Source: Chlorobiota bacterium (GTDB lineage Bacteria > Bacteroidota > Ignavibacteria > OLB7). From it: a stretch of 64,000 bases of DNA. The stretch is from positions 3,164,501 to 3,228,500 of the forward strand of contig JADJXR010000001.1 in NCBI GenBank assembly GCA_016710285.1. The letters are read 5' to 3'. How positions within the stretch are numbered: position 1 is the first letter of the stretch; every line of letters begins with the position of its first letter. Both the position numbers and the translations under genes were made by a program. Shown piece after piece: positions 52,629 to 60,482 of this stretch. The notes beneath the pieces were generated by a model that saw only the letters and a program-made list of their open reading frames with translations, searched no databases and was not told the DNA's origin.

Positions 52629-54395
52629 TTGAAGTATCGTTGGATCCTATCGTCCATACCAGATGACAACTCCGTTCAAAACTTAGTACGCGCAATCAAC
52701 GTTACGCCGACCATTGCCCGAATCTTGGTCGCTCGTGGCATCACTACCTTCGAAGGGGCGCGGCAGTTCTTCCGTCCAAGTCTGACCGATCTGCACGACC
52801 CTTTCTTGATGGATCACATGGATCGCGCTGTCGAGCGTGCCATGCGTGCCGTTGCAAACGGCGAGAAGGTGGCGATCTACGGCGATTATGATGTTGACGG
52901 CACAAGTTCGGCGGCGATGCTTTATCTCTACTTCCGTAGCATCGGTGCCGACGTTGATTTCTACATCCCCGACCGCTTTAGCGAGGGGTATGGCGTATCC
53001 ACCCTTGGTATTGATCGGCTTGCCGAGCAGGGGGTCACTCTGGTTATTACTGTTGACTGCGGTATCACTGCGGTTGAACAGGTTCGTTATGCTGCTTCGC
53101 GCAGCATTGATGTCATCGTCTGCGACCACCATGAGCCAGGCGATGAGTTGCCACCCGCATACGCACTCCTGGACCCTATCAAGCCAGGCTGCTCCTATCC
53201 GTTCAAATTCCTTTCCGGTTGCGGTGTTGGCTTTAAGCTGATCCAAGCAATCGCTATCCGCCGTGGGGAGGTCGAGACGGTCTATCAGTACCTCGACTTC
53301 GTGGCCATTGCTGCGGCTGCCGACATCGTCCCGCTGGTTGGCGAAAACCGCTCGCTGGTTGCCCACGGGCTGCGCCGCTTGAACGACTCGCCACGCCCGG
53401 GTCTGCGTGGCCTGCTGGAGTGCGCGGGGATCAAACGCGGAAATCTTGGCACTTCCCAGATCGTCTTCGGAATCGCACCACGCATTAATGCTGCCGGGCG
53501 CATGAAAGATGCACGCCGCGCTGTGGAGATGCTGATCGAGGAGGACGAGGTTGGCGCGTTCAAGAAAGCACAAGAGCTGGAGAACGACAACCGCAGCCGC
53601 CGCACAATTGATGAAGGAACCTTTGCCGAGGCGCAAGCAATCGCCCAGCAGCTTCTGAACTCCGGCAACTACCGCATCTTGGTGATTCATAACCCAACGT
53701 GGCATCCGGGGGTGATTGGAATCGTGGCCTCGCGGTTGGTGGAGAAATACTACCTGCCAACGGTGCTGCTTACCACCATGGATGGCGTGGCCAAAGGCTC
53801 CGCACGCTCCATCGCCGGCTTCGATATCCACAACGCGCTGAAGCAATGCGAAGGGCATATCGAACAGTTCGGCGGCCATAAATATGCTGCAGGGCTTTCC
53901 ATTCGCGAGGAGAATATCACCGCGCTTCGTGAGCAGCTGAACCAGTTCGCGCTCAGCACCATCAGCGACGAAATGCTGACCCCCGAACTGCGGATTGATA
54001 CCGAGGTCTCCTTGGCCGAAGTCACCCCCCGATTCTTTTCGGTGATTAAACAGTTCGCGCCGTTTGGCCCCGGAAACTCGCGCCCGCAATTCCTGATCCG
54101 TGGGGTGGATGTTGTTGGATACCCTCGCGTGGTGGGGAAGGATCACCTGAAATTCCGCATCCGCAGCGGCAACGATTTTATCGAAGCTATCGGCTTTGGA
54201 ATGGGGAACCGCTTGCCAGAACTGAACGGGCGAACCCAATACGACCTGGTGTTTAATATCGAGGAGAACGAGTACCGCGGCGAGGTGAAACAACAGTTCC
54301 GCATCCACGATTTCCGGGTTCACAATCCCGACATCTACCCGGCGACCAATAGCCAAGGAAAGCCTGCTGCGGTCGTTCTGGAAGGGGAGGGGTAA
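52629..54395 (+). CDS. recJ: Single-stranded-DNA-specific exonuclease RecJ
   Basis: 588 residues, usual length. DHH-superfamily motifs: YGDYDVDGTSSAAML (86-91), VDCG (142-145) and CDHHEPGDELP (166-168), which bind manganese. The DHHA1 domain has RINAAGRMKDARRAVEML and GGHKYAAGLSI; an OB-like domain follows (FGPGNSRPQFLIRGVDVVGY). It digests single-stranded DNA 5' to 3' in recombination and mismatch repair. The TTG at 52629 is taken as start; it follows AAGGTTAACAAGGT and gives the standard N-terminus KYRW. Confidence 0.94.
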   Translation: MKYRWILSSIPDDNSVQNLVRAINVTPTIARILVARGITTFEGARQFFRPSLTDLHDPFLMDHMDRAVERAMRAVANGEKVAIYGDYDVDGTSSAAMLYLYFRSIGADVDFYIPDRFSEGYGVSTLGIDRLAEQGVTLVITVDCGITAVEQVRYAASRSIDVIVCDHHEPGDELPPAYALLDPIKPGCSYPFKFLSGCGVGFKLIQAIAIRRGEVETVYQYLDFVAIAAAADIVPLVGENRSLVAHGLRRLNDSPRPGLRGLLECAGIKRGNLGTSQIVFGIAPRINAAGRMKDARRAVEMLIEEDEVGAFKKAQELENDNRSRRTIDEGTFAEAQAIAQQLLNSGNYRILVIHNPTWHPGVIGIVASRLVEKYYLPTVLLTTMDGVAKGSARSIAGFDIHNALKQCEGHIEQFGGHKYAAGLSIREENITALREQLNQFALSTISDEMLTPELRIDTEVSLAEVTPRFFSVIKQFAPFGPGNSRPQFLIRGVDVVGYPRVVGKDHLKFRIRSGNDFIEAIGFGMGNRLPELNGRTQYDLVFNIEENEYRGEVKQQFRIHDFRVHNPDIYPATNSQGKPAAVVLEGEG

Positions 54396-54430
54396 GCTCC
54401 GCGGTCCCCTTCATCGGGCTTCTTTTTAAC

Positions 54431-54465
54431 AATGCCGCAGCCCGTATCGTTCGGTCTGCGGCATT
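54431..54465. terminator. Hairpin between recJ and the yebC-family gene
   Basis: AATGCCGCAG (54431-54440) pairs with CTGCGGCATT (54456-54465). There is no T tract after it, so termination is uncertain. Confidence 0.45.
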
Positions 54466-54517
54466 GCTGCGAATGCAGGCACAGCAACAACACAACATTT
54501 CCGATTTATCATATCCT

Positions 54518-55267
54518 ATGGCTGGTCATAGTAAATGGGCAAACATCAAGCACCGCAAAGGGGCGATTGATGCCAAGCGGGGAAAAGTGTTCACCCGCAT
54601 CGCACGCGAAATCATCATTGCCGCACGGTTGGGCGGGGGGGATCAAAATGCAAACCCACGGCTGCGCCTTGCCGTGCAGAAAGCGCGTGCCGTGAATATG
54701 CCGAACGATAACATCAACAGGGCAATCCAGAAAGGAACCGGCGAGCTGGAAGGGCAGCAGATGGAGGAGCTGATACTGGAAGGATATGGACCCGGCGGAA
54801 TCGGAATCTTGATGGAGTGCGTCACCGACAACCGCAACCGCACCGTTGCCGACGTTCGCAAAATCCTTAGCCGCAACGGTGGCTCCATGGCCGATGCCGG
54901 CGCGGTGGCCTGGAACTTCTCCCGCCGCACCCTTATCTCCGTCCGCCAGGAAGGAACCACCGAGGAGGAAGTGCTGCTGGCGGTGTTGGATGCCGGAGCC
55001 GAAGATGTGCGAACGGGGGAGGAGACGTTCGACGTCCAGGCACCTGTGGAGAATTTTGAAACCATCCGCGCCGCGTTGGATGCTGCCGGATGCACCATCG
55101 CCGAAGCCAATCTTCAGTACGTTCCCAATCAAACCCTTGAGCTAACCGGTGAGCAAGCCGCTGCTGCGCTAAAACTCCTTGATCTTCTTGACGATTACGA
55201 CGACGTTCAGGACCTCTATTCCAACCTTGAGGTCTCCGAAGAAGAAATGGCGAAGATTGAGGGATAG
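54518..55267 (+). CDS. YebC/PmpR (TACO1) family protein
   Basis: 249 residues. The start at 54518 opens exactly with the family N-terminus AGHSKWANIKHRKGA; further blocks are KGKVFTRIAREI-like, NMPNDNINRAIQKGTGE, EGYGPGGIGILMECVTDN and the acidic C-terminal LLDLLDDYDDVQDLYSNLEV. Long described as transcriptional regulators; members have also been linked to translation of proline-rich stretches and, in mitochondria, to cytochrome oxidase synthesis. Cytoplasmic. Confidence 0.94.
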   Translation: MAGHSKWANIKHRKGAIDAKRGKVFTRIAREIIIAARLGGGDQNANPRLRLAVQKARAVNMPNDNINRAIQKGTGELEGQQMEELILEGYGPGGIGILMECVTDNRNRTVADVRKILSRNGGSMADAGAVAWNFSRRTLISVRQEGTTEEEVLLAVLDAGAEDVRTGEETFDVQAPVENFETIRAALDAAGCTIAEANLQYVPNQTLELTGEQAAAALKLLDLLDDYDDVQDLYSNLEVSEEEMAKIEG

Positions 55268-55300
55268 CAGAAAAAACAATGATGGGCTCAGCCGAAATGG

Positions 55301-57712
55301 CTACTCCCGAACAACCATCATCGCCCCTTCGCTGCGGAGGCTGCCGGCCTCGATTCGGTAGAACAGTAGCTGCGAGGTTGCGGCGGAGGGCCGGAAACTG
55401 AGTGCCTGTTCGCCAGCTTCGCAATGGCGGCGGATGCGGTCGGGGAGTTCCTTCCCATCGGCGGTGAACAGGCGCACCGTCACTTCCGATGCCGCTGGCA
55501 ACGTGAACCGGAGCGTCACGTTGCCGGTGGATGGATTGGGGGCTATCTGGGCGTTCAGCATCTGCCCCGTTGTTGGGGCATCGGCATCGGTCACCACAAA
55601 CCCGAACCGCGCAAAATTCCACGACTGCACATTCCCCGCGTAGGGGAAATTTCCACCAACGAACAGGTCGTTCCCCAACGTTGCAATGCCGCGCACGGTC
55701 GCGCCTGGGCTTCCCGTCACTCCATCGTTGAAGCTGCTCCATGCTCCAGAAGCCACCTCGTACGTTGCCAAATTGTTCACGCTGGCGGCATCGGCACGGG
55801 TGAACGCGCCGCCAACATAGAGTTTCCCATTATTGAGATGAAGCCGATAAATCGGCCCGTTGGTTCCGGCGATGCTGGTCCAGTCGCCATTGCTCCAGCG
55901 GGCGATGTTGTCGGAAAAAATCTGGCCAGCAGAAGTGAACTCACCCGCCACAACAAGGCTTCCATCCGGCATTGCCACCATGGAGTAAATCGGGCCGCTT
56001 GTGCCGTTGGCTTGCTCGGTTCCTAAGCGGTTCCAGCTGTTGCCATCCCACCACGCAATGTTGCTGGCTGGTGCGCCGCCGGCGGCTGTCAGGCTTCCGG
56101 CCACATACAACCGGTCCCCCAAAACTGCCATTGTGGACACCGTCCCGGTTACGCCGGACCCCACCGGACGCCAGCGGATCCCGTCCCATTTGGCAATGTT
56201 GAGGATGGAGTCCCCGAAGGCGAACCGCCCGGCCATAATCAGCGTGTCATGGAATCGAATGATTGCCGAGACCCGCCCGCGCCCCGGCGTTCCGGTGGCG
56301 TAGGGGGTCCACTGTTTGGTGGTAAGATTGTAGCGGCCAATCCCCGTGCAATTCCCGTTGCCGCCGGCAATGTTGAAGGCCCCCCCAACAATCACATCAT
56401 CCCCTTCAATCAAGATTGCATCGCCGGTTCCGGAAAGCCCGCCGATATCCTGCCATTCCTCCCCATCCCACATTCCCAAATAGGGGAGGCTTAGCCCTTT
56501 CGACATCTGGAGTTCGCCGGTAACGAACACCTGGTTTGGGGGGCGGACCGCAACAAAATTGATCCCCCCAGCAACCCCGCGTCCTGGGACAAACCACTGC
56601 TTTGTTTGCCGCGACCACTCCCCAACGTTCGCAACGCTGATGCCGCCAACGCGGGTAAGCAAGCCGCCAACGCACAACGTGGTGGAATCGGCAGCAAGGG
56701 AGTAGGTGATTCCCCGTGTGCCGCCGCCAAACGTGGCCAGCGTCCCGGCGGAAAAAAACGCAAGGTTGATGGAGTCACGCTTCCCCCGGTGGCTGAACTC
56801 ACCGCCGATAATCAACGAATCCCCCAACGGCAGAAGGGTGTTGACGGTCCCATCCAGCCCCGCGCCCACGCCCTCCCAAACGCCGGTGGAAAGGTCCAGC
56901 TGGGCGATGGAGTTCGCCGTTACGCCAACGTTGTTGAACAATCCGCCAACATACAGCCGCCCCCCCGCAATGGCCAGTGCCGAAACGAACGGTTGGCCGC
57001 CAACCCCCGCAAGCGTCCCCGCCGCCTGCCAACCACCATTTTCCCAAACCGCCAACCCGGTTGCGGTGGCGGTTCCGGCTTGGGTGAATCTGCCCCCAGC
57101 AAACAGCCGGTTGTTGTGGATTGCCAGCGATAGAACAATCGCGCCATTCCCCGCAATCCCTTCCCCCAACGGGTGCCAAGCCGACCCGTCCCAGCGGGCA
57201 ATGTTGCTGGCTTGGGTTGGTCCCGCGTTTGCAAAGTTGCCGCCGGCATAAATCGTGTTTCCCTCCACTGCCAGCGCGTACACCGCTGCGTTCCCGCCGC
57301 CAACCCCGCCGCCGATGCTGCGCCATGCCGTGCCGTCCCACGCAGCAATCCCGTTCGAGCTAATGGTTCCCGCCGCGCCAAACAATCCTGCGGCAATCAC
57401 GGTTCCGGACTCGGTTTGCGCCAGTGCCCGAACCGACCCGTCAACGCCTTCCCCCATTGGATACCAGCGTTCGTCGGCCCGGCTCCAGCGTGCAATGTTC
57501 CGCATGGGGATGCCAGCAACCTGCGCGAAATCGCCCCCAACAATGATCTCATGCTCGGTGATTAACACCGCCCGAACGCTCCCCTCCACACTCAGCGAAG
57601 TGAACCGCGGATCCCACCGGTTGTTCCCCTGTTGGGCCGATAGCTGTGGCGCAAGAATGCCGGCAAGGATACCGGCCAGAAAAAGTAGAAACGGTACGGA
57701 ACGAAGTTGCAT
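55301..57712 (-). CDS. Kelch-like propeller T9SS protein
   Basis: 803 residues. Signal peptide (to QLSAQQG), then about a dozen repeats of the type Y-x-G-G-x-F-x-x-A-G...NIA-x-W-DG-x-x-W-x-x-L/I-G-x-G-V (for example IYAGGNFANAGPTQASNIAR and LYVGGLFNNVGVTANSI), which fold as beta-propellers. A T9SS sorting domain ends the protein (IAPNPSTGNVTLRFTLP; RLFTADGKELP; LLFYRIEAGSLRSEGAM). Expected to be outside the cell. No catalytic residues recognised. Unlike the BNR-repeat cargo at 2836 and 7112, it lacks Asp boxes. Confidence 0.86.
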   Translation of the reverse strand: MQLRSVPFLLFLAGILAGILAPQLSAQQGNNRWDPRFTSLSVEGSVRAVLITEHEIIVGGDFAQVAGIPMRNIARWSRADERWYPMGEGVDGSVRALAQTESGTVIAAGLFGAAGTISSNGIAAWDGTAWRSIGGGVGGGNAAVYALAVEGNTIYAGGNFANAGPTQASNIARWDGSAWHPLGEGIAGNGAIVLSLAIHNNRLFAGGRFTQAGTATATGLAVWENGGWQAAGTLAGVGGQPFVSALAIAGGRLYVGGLFNNVGVTANSIAQLDLSTGVWEGVGAGLDGTVNTLLPLGDSLIIGGEFSHRGKRDSINLAFFSAGTLATFGGGTRGITYSLAADSTTLCVGGLLTRVGGISVANVGEWSRQTKQWFVPGRGVAGGINFVAVRPPNQVFVTGELQMSKGLSLPYLGMWDGEEWQDIGGLSGTGDAILIEGDDVIVGGAFNIAGGNGNCTGIGRYNLTTKQWTPYATGTPGRGRVSAIIRFHDTLIMAGRFAFGDSILNIAKWDGIRWRPVGSGVTGTVSTMAVLGDRLYVAGSLTAAGGAPASNIAWWDGNSWNRLGTEQANGTSGPIYSMVAMPDGSLVVAGEFTSAGQIFSDNIARWSNGDWTSIAGTNGPIYRLHLNNGKLYVGGAFTRADAASVNNLATYEVASGAWSSFNDGVTGSPGATVRGIATLGNDLFVGGNFPYAGNVQSWNFARFGFVVTDADAPTTGQMLNAQIAPNPSTGNVTLRFTLPAASEVTVRLFTADGKELPDRIRRHCEAGEQALSFRPSAATSQLLFYRIEAGSLRSEGAMMVVRE

Positions 57713-57877
57713 GGTAGGGAAGGGAAGCAGTTTGAAAGGAACAGGAACGGAACAGGAATCGCCCGCGAAGGAGCGTGCGGCTTGCTTAAGCCTTCAGACT
57801 TTTGGTGAGTTTGAAGACCCCGCAAGCCGTCCAATGGTCGCATGGGGGGAACAAGCGGCGGCCAATGCAACACCCAA

Positions 57878-58984
57878 TTAGAGCGTTTGCAGCAATGCTT
57901 GCGCGTCGGGCGTTTGGCGGCTGTTCGGGTTGCGGCGAATAAACTGGCGCAGCATGGTGCGGGCGCGCTCCTTCTGGCCATTGGCCGCAAGCAGCCGGCA
58001 GTAATCCAGATATGCCCGATGTTTCAACCCTCCGCTTCCGTTGCTGATGGTGTTGTAGTTGCGCAACGCTTCGCTGGTCCGGCCCAGCCCCTCCAGCGAG
58101 CGGGCGTAGTAGTAGCGGGCTTCCTCGCGGTGCGCCTTCAAGGTTGCGGAGTTCACCACCGGCTCCAGCTTGGCGGCGGCATCGGCGTAGTTTCCGGCAC
58201 GTGCCGAGGCCACTCCGTCAATGTATTTCCGTTGAAGCTGGCGTTCCGATTCGTCGCGGGTGACGGCGGGGGAGGGGGAAGTGATTGCCTCCCGCTGCTC
58301 GTCGGATTCCCTTTCCTGAATAACCGGAGCGGTGCGCTGCCGTTTGCTCCGCTTGGCTGTTGCCGCCGGCGGTTGCGCCTTTCTTGAATTCGAGCGGCGC
58401 GTTTGGCTTCTGGTTGGTGCGTTTGGCTTCTGGTTGGTGCTGCGGTTCTGGTAGGCCGGTGCGGTCCGTAGTTCGTCGGGGCGCAGGCCTTTGAAGACTG
58501 CGCCGGGGTCATCTATCGCCGATCCCTCGGTTGCGGTGCTGGCTCCACTACCAGCTGGTTGGCGGCGAACCTCGGATGTGGTTGGCGTTGCTTCGGGTAC
58601 GGCTGTTGCCACTGTTGCTGCCGTGTCGTTTGGCTGGCGGCGGACGGTGGATTCTGTTGGCTGGTTGGCTGGTTCCGGCTGCGTGGTTTCTGGCCCGGTG
58701 CTAACCGTCACCTGCTTCCCTTCCGCGGCCAGTGCCGAGTCAACAACGCGGCGATATTCCGCATCCAATGCCTGGATGCTATCGGGGGGGGCGGCGGCAA
58801 TGCGGCGGTCAAGTTCTTCCAGCCGTTTGGCCAGCCGTGCGGAATCGGTGGCGGGGGCTTCATCTGCGGCGTGTGTGGTGTCGGCAACGGCTGCGTGCGG
58901 GATCCCTTCCGGCGGGATCATCGCACGGTTGTTGTTGCAGCCAGCAGCAAGAAGAAGCAGGAGTAAGAACGGAGCGTTTCGCAT
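57878..58984 (-). CDS. Lipoprotein with C-terminal TPR-like repeats
   Basis: 368 residues from the ATG at 58984. Lipobox LLAAGC, a coiled-coil-like segment (ARLAKRLEELDRRIAAAPPD), and a long Pro/Thr/Gln/Arg-rich low-complexity linker with repeats of the VRRQP type. The C-terminal ~110 residues are TPR-like (KYIDGVASARAGNYADAAAK; ARYYYARSLEGLGRTSEALR; LLAANGQKERARTML; FIRRNPNSRQTPDAQALLQ). The layout resembles envelope proteins of the CpoB/YbgF or BamD type, but no partner genes are near. Envelope scaffold role inferred. Confidence 0.68.
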   Translation of the reverse strand: MRNAPFLLLLLLAAGCNNNRAMIPPEGIPHAAVADTTHAADEAPATDSARLAKRLEELDRRIAAAPPDSIQALDAEYRRVVDSALAAEGKQVTVSTGPETTQPEPANQPTESTVRRQPNDTAATVATAVPEATPTTSEVRRQPAGSGASTATEGSAIDDPGAVFKGLRPDELRTAPAYQNRSTNQKPNAPTRSQTRRSNSRKAQPPAATAKRSKRQRTAPVIQERESDEQREAITSPSPAVTRDESERQLQRKYIDGVASARAGNYADAAAKLEPVVNSATLKAHREEARYYYARSLEGLGRTSEALRNYNTISNGSGGLKHRAYLDYCRLLAANGQKERARTMLRQFIRRNPNSRQTPDAQALLQTL

Positions 58985-59100
58985 AAGCAAGATTGAGTTA
59001 CCGCGACCTTGCCGCAATCTACAACAGCCTACCGGTTGGGCAAAGCCAGCAAAGGATTGCAGCGCAGCTCGCAGCTGGACCTCTACCCCGGTAGCCCAAT

Positions 59101-59135
59101 AAAAAAAACGCCTCGGCAGAAAGTGCCGGGGCGTT
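59101..59135 (-). terminator. Terminator directly after the truncated clpB
   Basis: Read on the minus strand: AACGCCCCGGCA, loop CTTTC, TGCCGAGGCGTT (one G-T pair) followed by a run of eight T (plus-strand A run 59101-59108). It lies about 30 bp after the stop of the short ClpB gene. Confidence 0.88.
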
Positions 59136-59165
59136 GTGCCGATTGTTCGCATGGTTCCTGTTGGG

Positions 59166-60482
59166 CTACGCGGCGTTCAGTTCGCGCCGCAGTGCTTCCC
59201 GCTCAATCTCTAGCTGGCGGATTTTCCGTTCGATGGAATCAACTTCTTCCGGCATGGAGTCAATCTCCATCCGAAGCCGCGAGGCCGATTCATCAATCAG
59301 GTCAATCGCTTTGTCGGGAAGGAATCGGTCGGTGATGTAGCGGTCGGAAAGTTGCGCGGCGGCAACAATCGCGCCGTCGGTGATCCGAACGCCGTGGTGG
59401 ACTTCGTACCGTTCTTTCAGCCCCCGCAAAATGCTGATGGTGTCCTCCACGCTTGGCTCGGGGACAAGGACCGGTTGGAATCGGCGTTCCAACGCGGGGT
59501 CCTTCTCGATGTACTTGCGGTATTCTTCCAGGGTGGTTGCCCCAACGGTTCGCAGCTCGCCACGTGCCAGCGCAGGCTTCAGGATGTTGGCGGCATCCAC
59601 CGACCCTTGCGCGGCTCCCGCGCCAACCAGCGTGTGCAGCTCGTCAATGAACAGGATAATCTCGCCGTTCGATTCCGCAACTTCGTTGACGATTGCCTTC
59701 AGCCGTTCCTCGAACTGCCCTCGGAATCCGGTTCCGGCAACCAGCGCGCCCATATCCAACGCCACAATCTGCTTGGTTTTCAGCCCTTCGGGAACGTCGC
59801 CCTGAACAATGCGGATGGCGATCCCTTCGGCGATTGCGGTTTTCCCCACGCCTGGCTCGCCAATCAGCACGGGGTTGTTTTTGGTGCGGCGCATCAGGAC
59901 CTGCATCACCCGCCGGATTTCGTCCTCGCGGCCAATCACCGGGTCCATTTTCCCTTTCCGCGCAAGGTCGTTCAGGTTGCGCCCGTAGCGGGTTAGGGCT
60001 TGGTACTTGTCTTCTGGGTTTTGGTCCGTCACTTTCTGCGATCCCCGAATCTCCTTCAAGGCCGCAGCGATTGCCTTTTTTGTCACCCCTTGGTCCCGAA
60101 GCAGCGTTCCGGCTGGGCTGGTTTTGTCCTCGCTGATGGCAATCAGCAGATGCTCGGTGGAGACGTATTCATCCCCCATTGCGGTGGCTTCTTTCAGTGC
60201 CGATTCAAGGGTCCGCCCGGTGTATTGGCTGATGTATTGATTGCCCAGCCCCGCACCGGAAACTTTCGGCAGTGCCTCGATGGATTCGTTGACTTTGATT
60301 TTTAGATAGTTGACGTTTGCGCCAATCTTCATCAGCATCGGCGGGACGATGCCGGAGGAGTCTTGCAGCATCGCCGCAAGGATGTGAATCGGCTCGATCT
60401 GCTGGTTGCTGTAGCTGCTGGCAATCTCCTGCGCTGTCTGCAACGCTTCTTGCGATTTTAGTGTGAGCTTCTGGAAATTCAT
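59166..60482 (-). CDS. ClpB-type AAA+ protein lacking the second ATPase domain
   Basis: 438 residues versus ~860 for ClpB. An N-terminal repeat domain (1-145; QEALQTAQEIASS, YVSTEHLLIAISED) is followed by a complete first AAA+ domain: GEPGVGKT (208-215, Walker A), ILFIDELHTLVGAG (276-289, Walker B), GATTLEEYRKYIEKDPALER and the Arg finger pair R333-R334. It ends a few residues into the middle-domain coiled coil (IRQLEIEREALRRELNAA), so it has neither the M-domain motif nor NBD2 that disaggregates proteins. A terminator follows, and no NBD2 coding remains downstream. Its start overlaps the histidine kinase stop by 4 bp. Could be a real short variant or a truncated remnant. Confidence 0.88.
   Translation of the reverse strand: MNFQKLTLKSQEALQTAQEIASSYSNQQIEPIHILAAMLQDSSGIVPPMLMKIGANVNYLKIKVNESIEALPKVSGAGLGNQYISQYTGRTLESALKEATAMGDEYVSTEHLLIAISEDKTSPAGTLLRDQGVTKKAIAAALKEIRGSQKVTDQNPEDKYQALTRYGRNLNDLARKGKMDPVIGREDEIRRVMQVLMRRTKNNPVLIGEPGVGKTAIAEGIAIRIVQGDVPEGLKTKQIVALDMGALVAGTGFRGQFEERLKAIVNEVAESNGEIILFIDELHTLVGAGAAQGSVDAANILKPALARGELRTVGATTLEEYRKYIEKDPALERRFQPVLVPEPSVEDTISILRGLKERYEVHHGVRITDGAIVAAAQLSDRYITDRFLPDKAIDLIDESASRLRMEIDSMPEEVDSIERKIRQLEIEREALRRELNAA

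Noticed and set aside
52683..54356. A 557-codon open frame antisense to recJ
   Set aside because: Same reason: it mirrors a conserved gene and has no family features.
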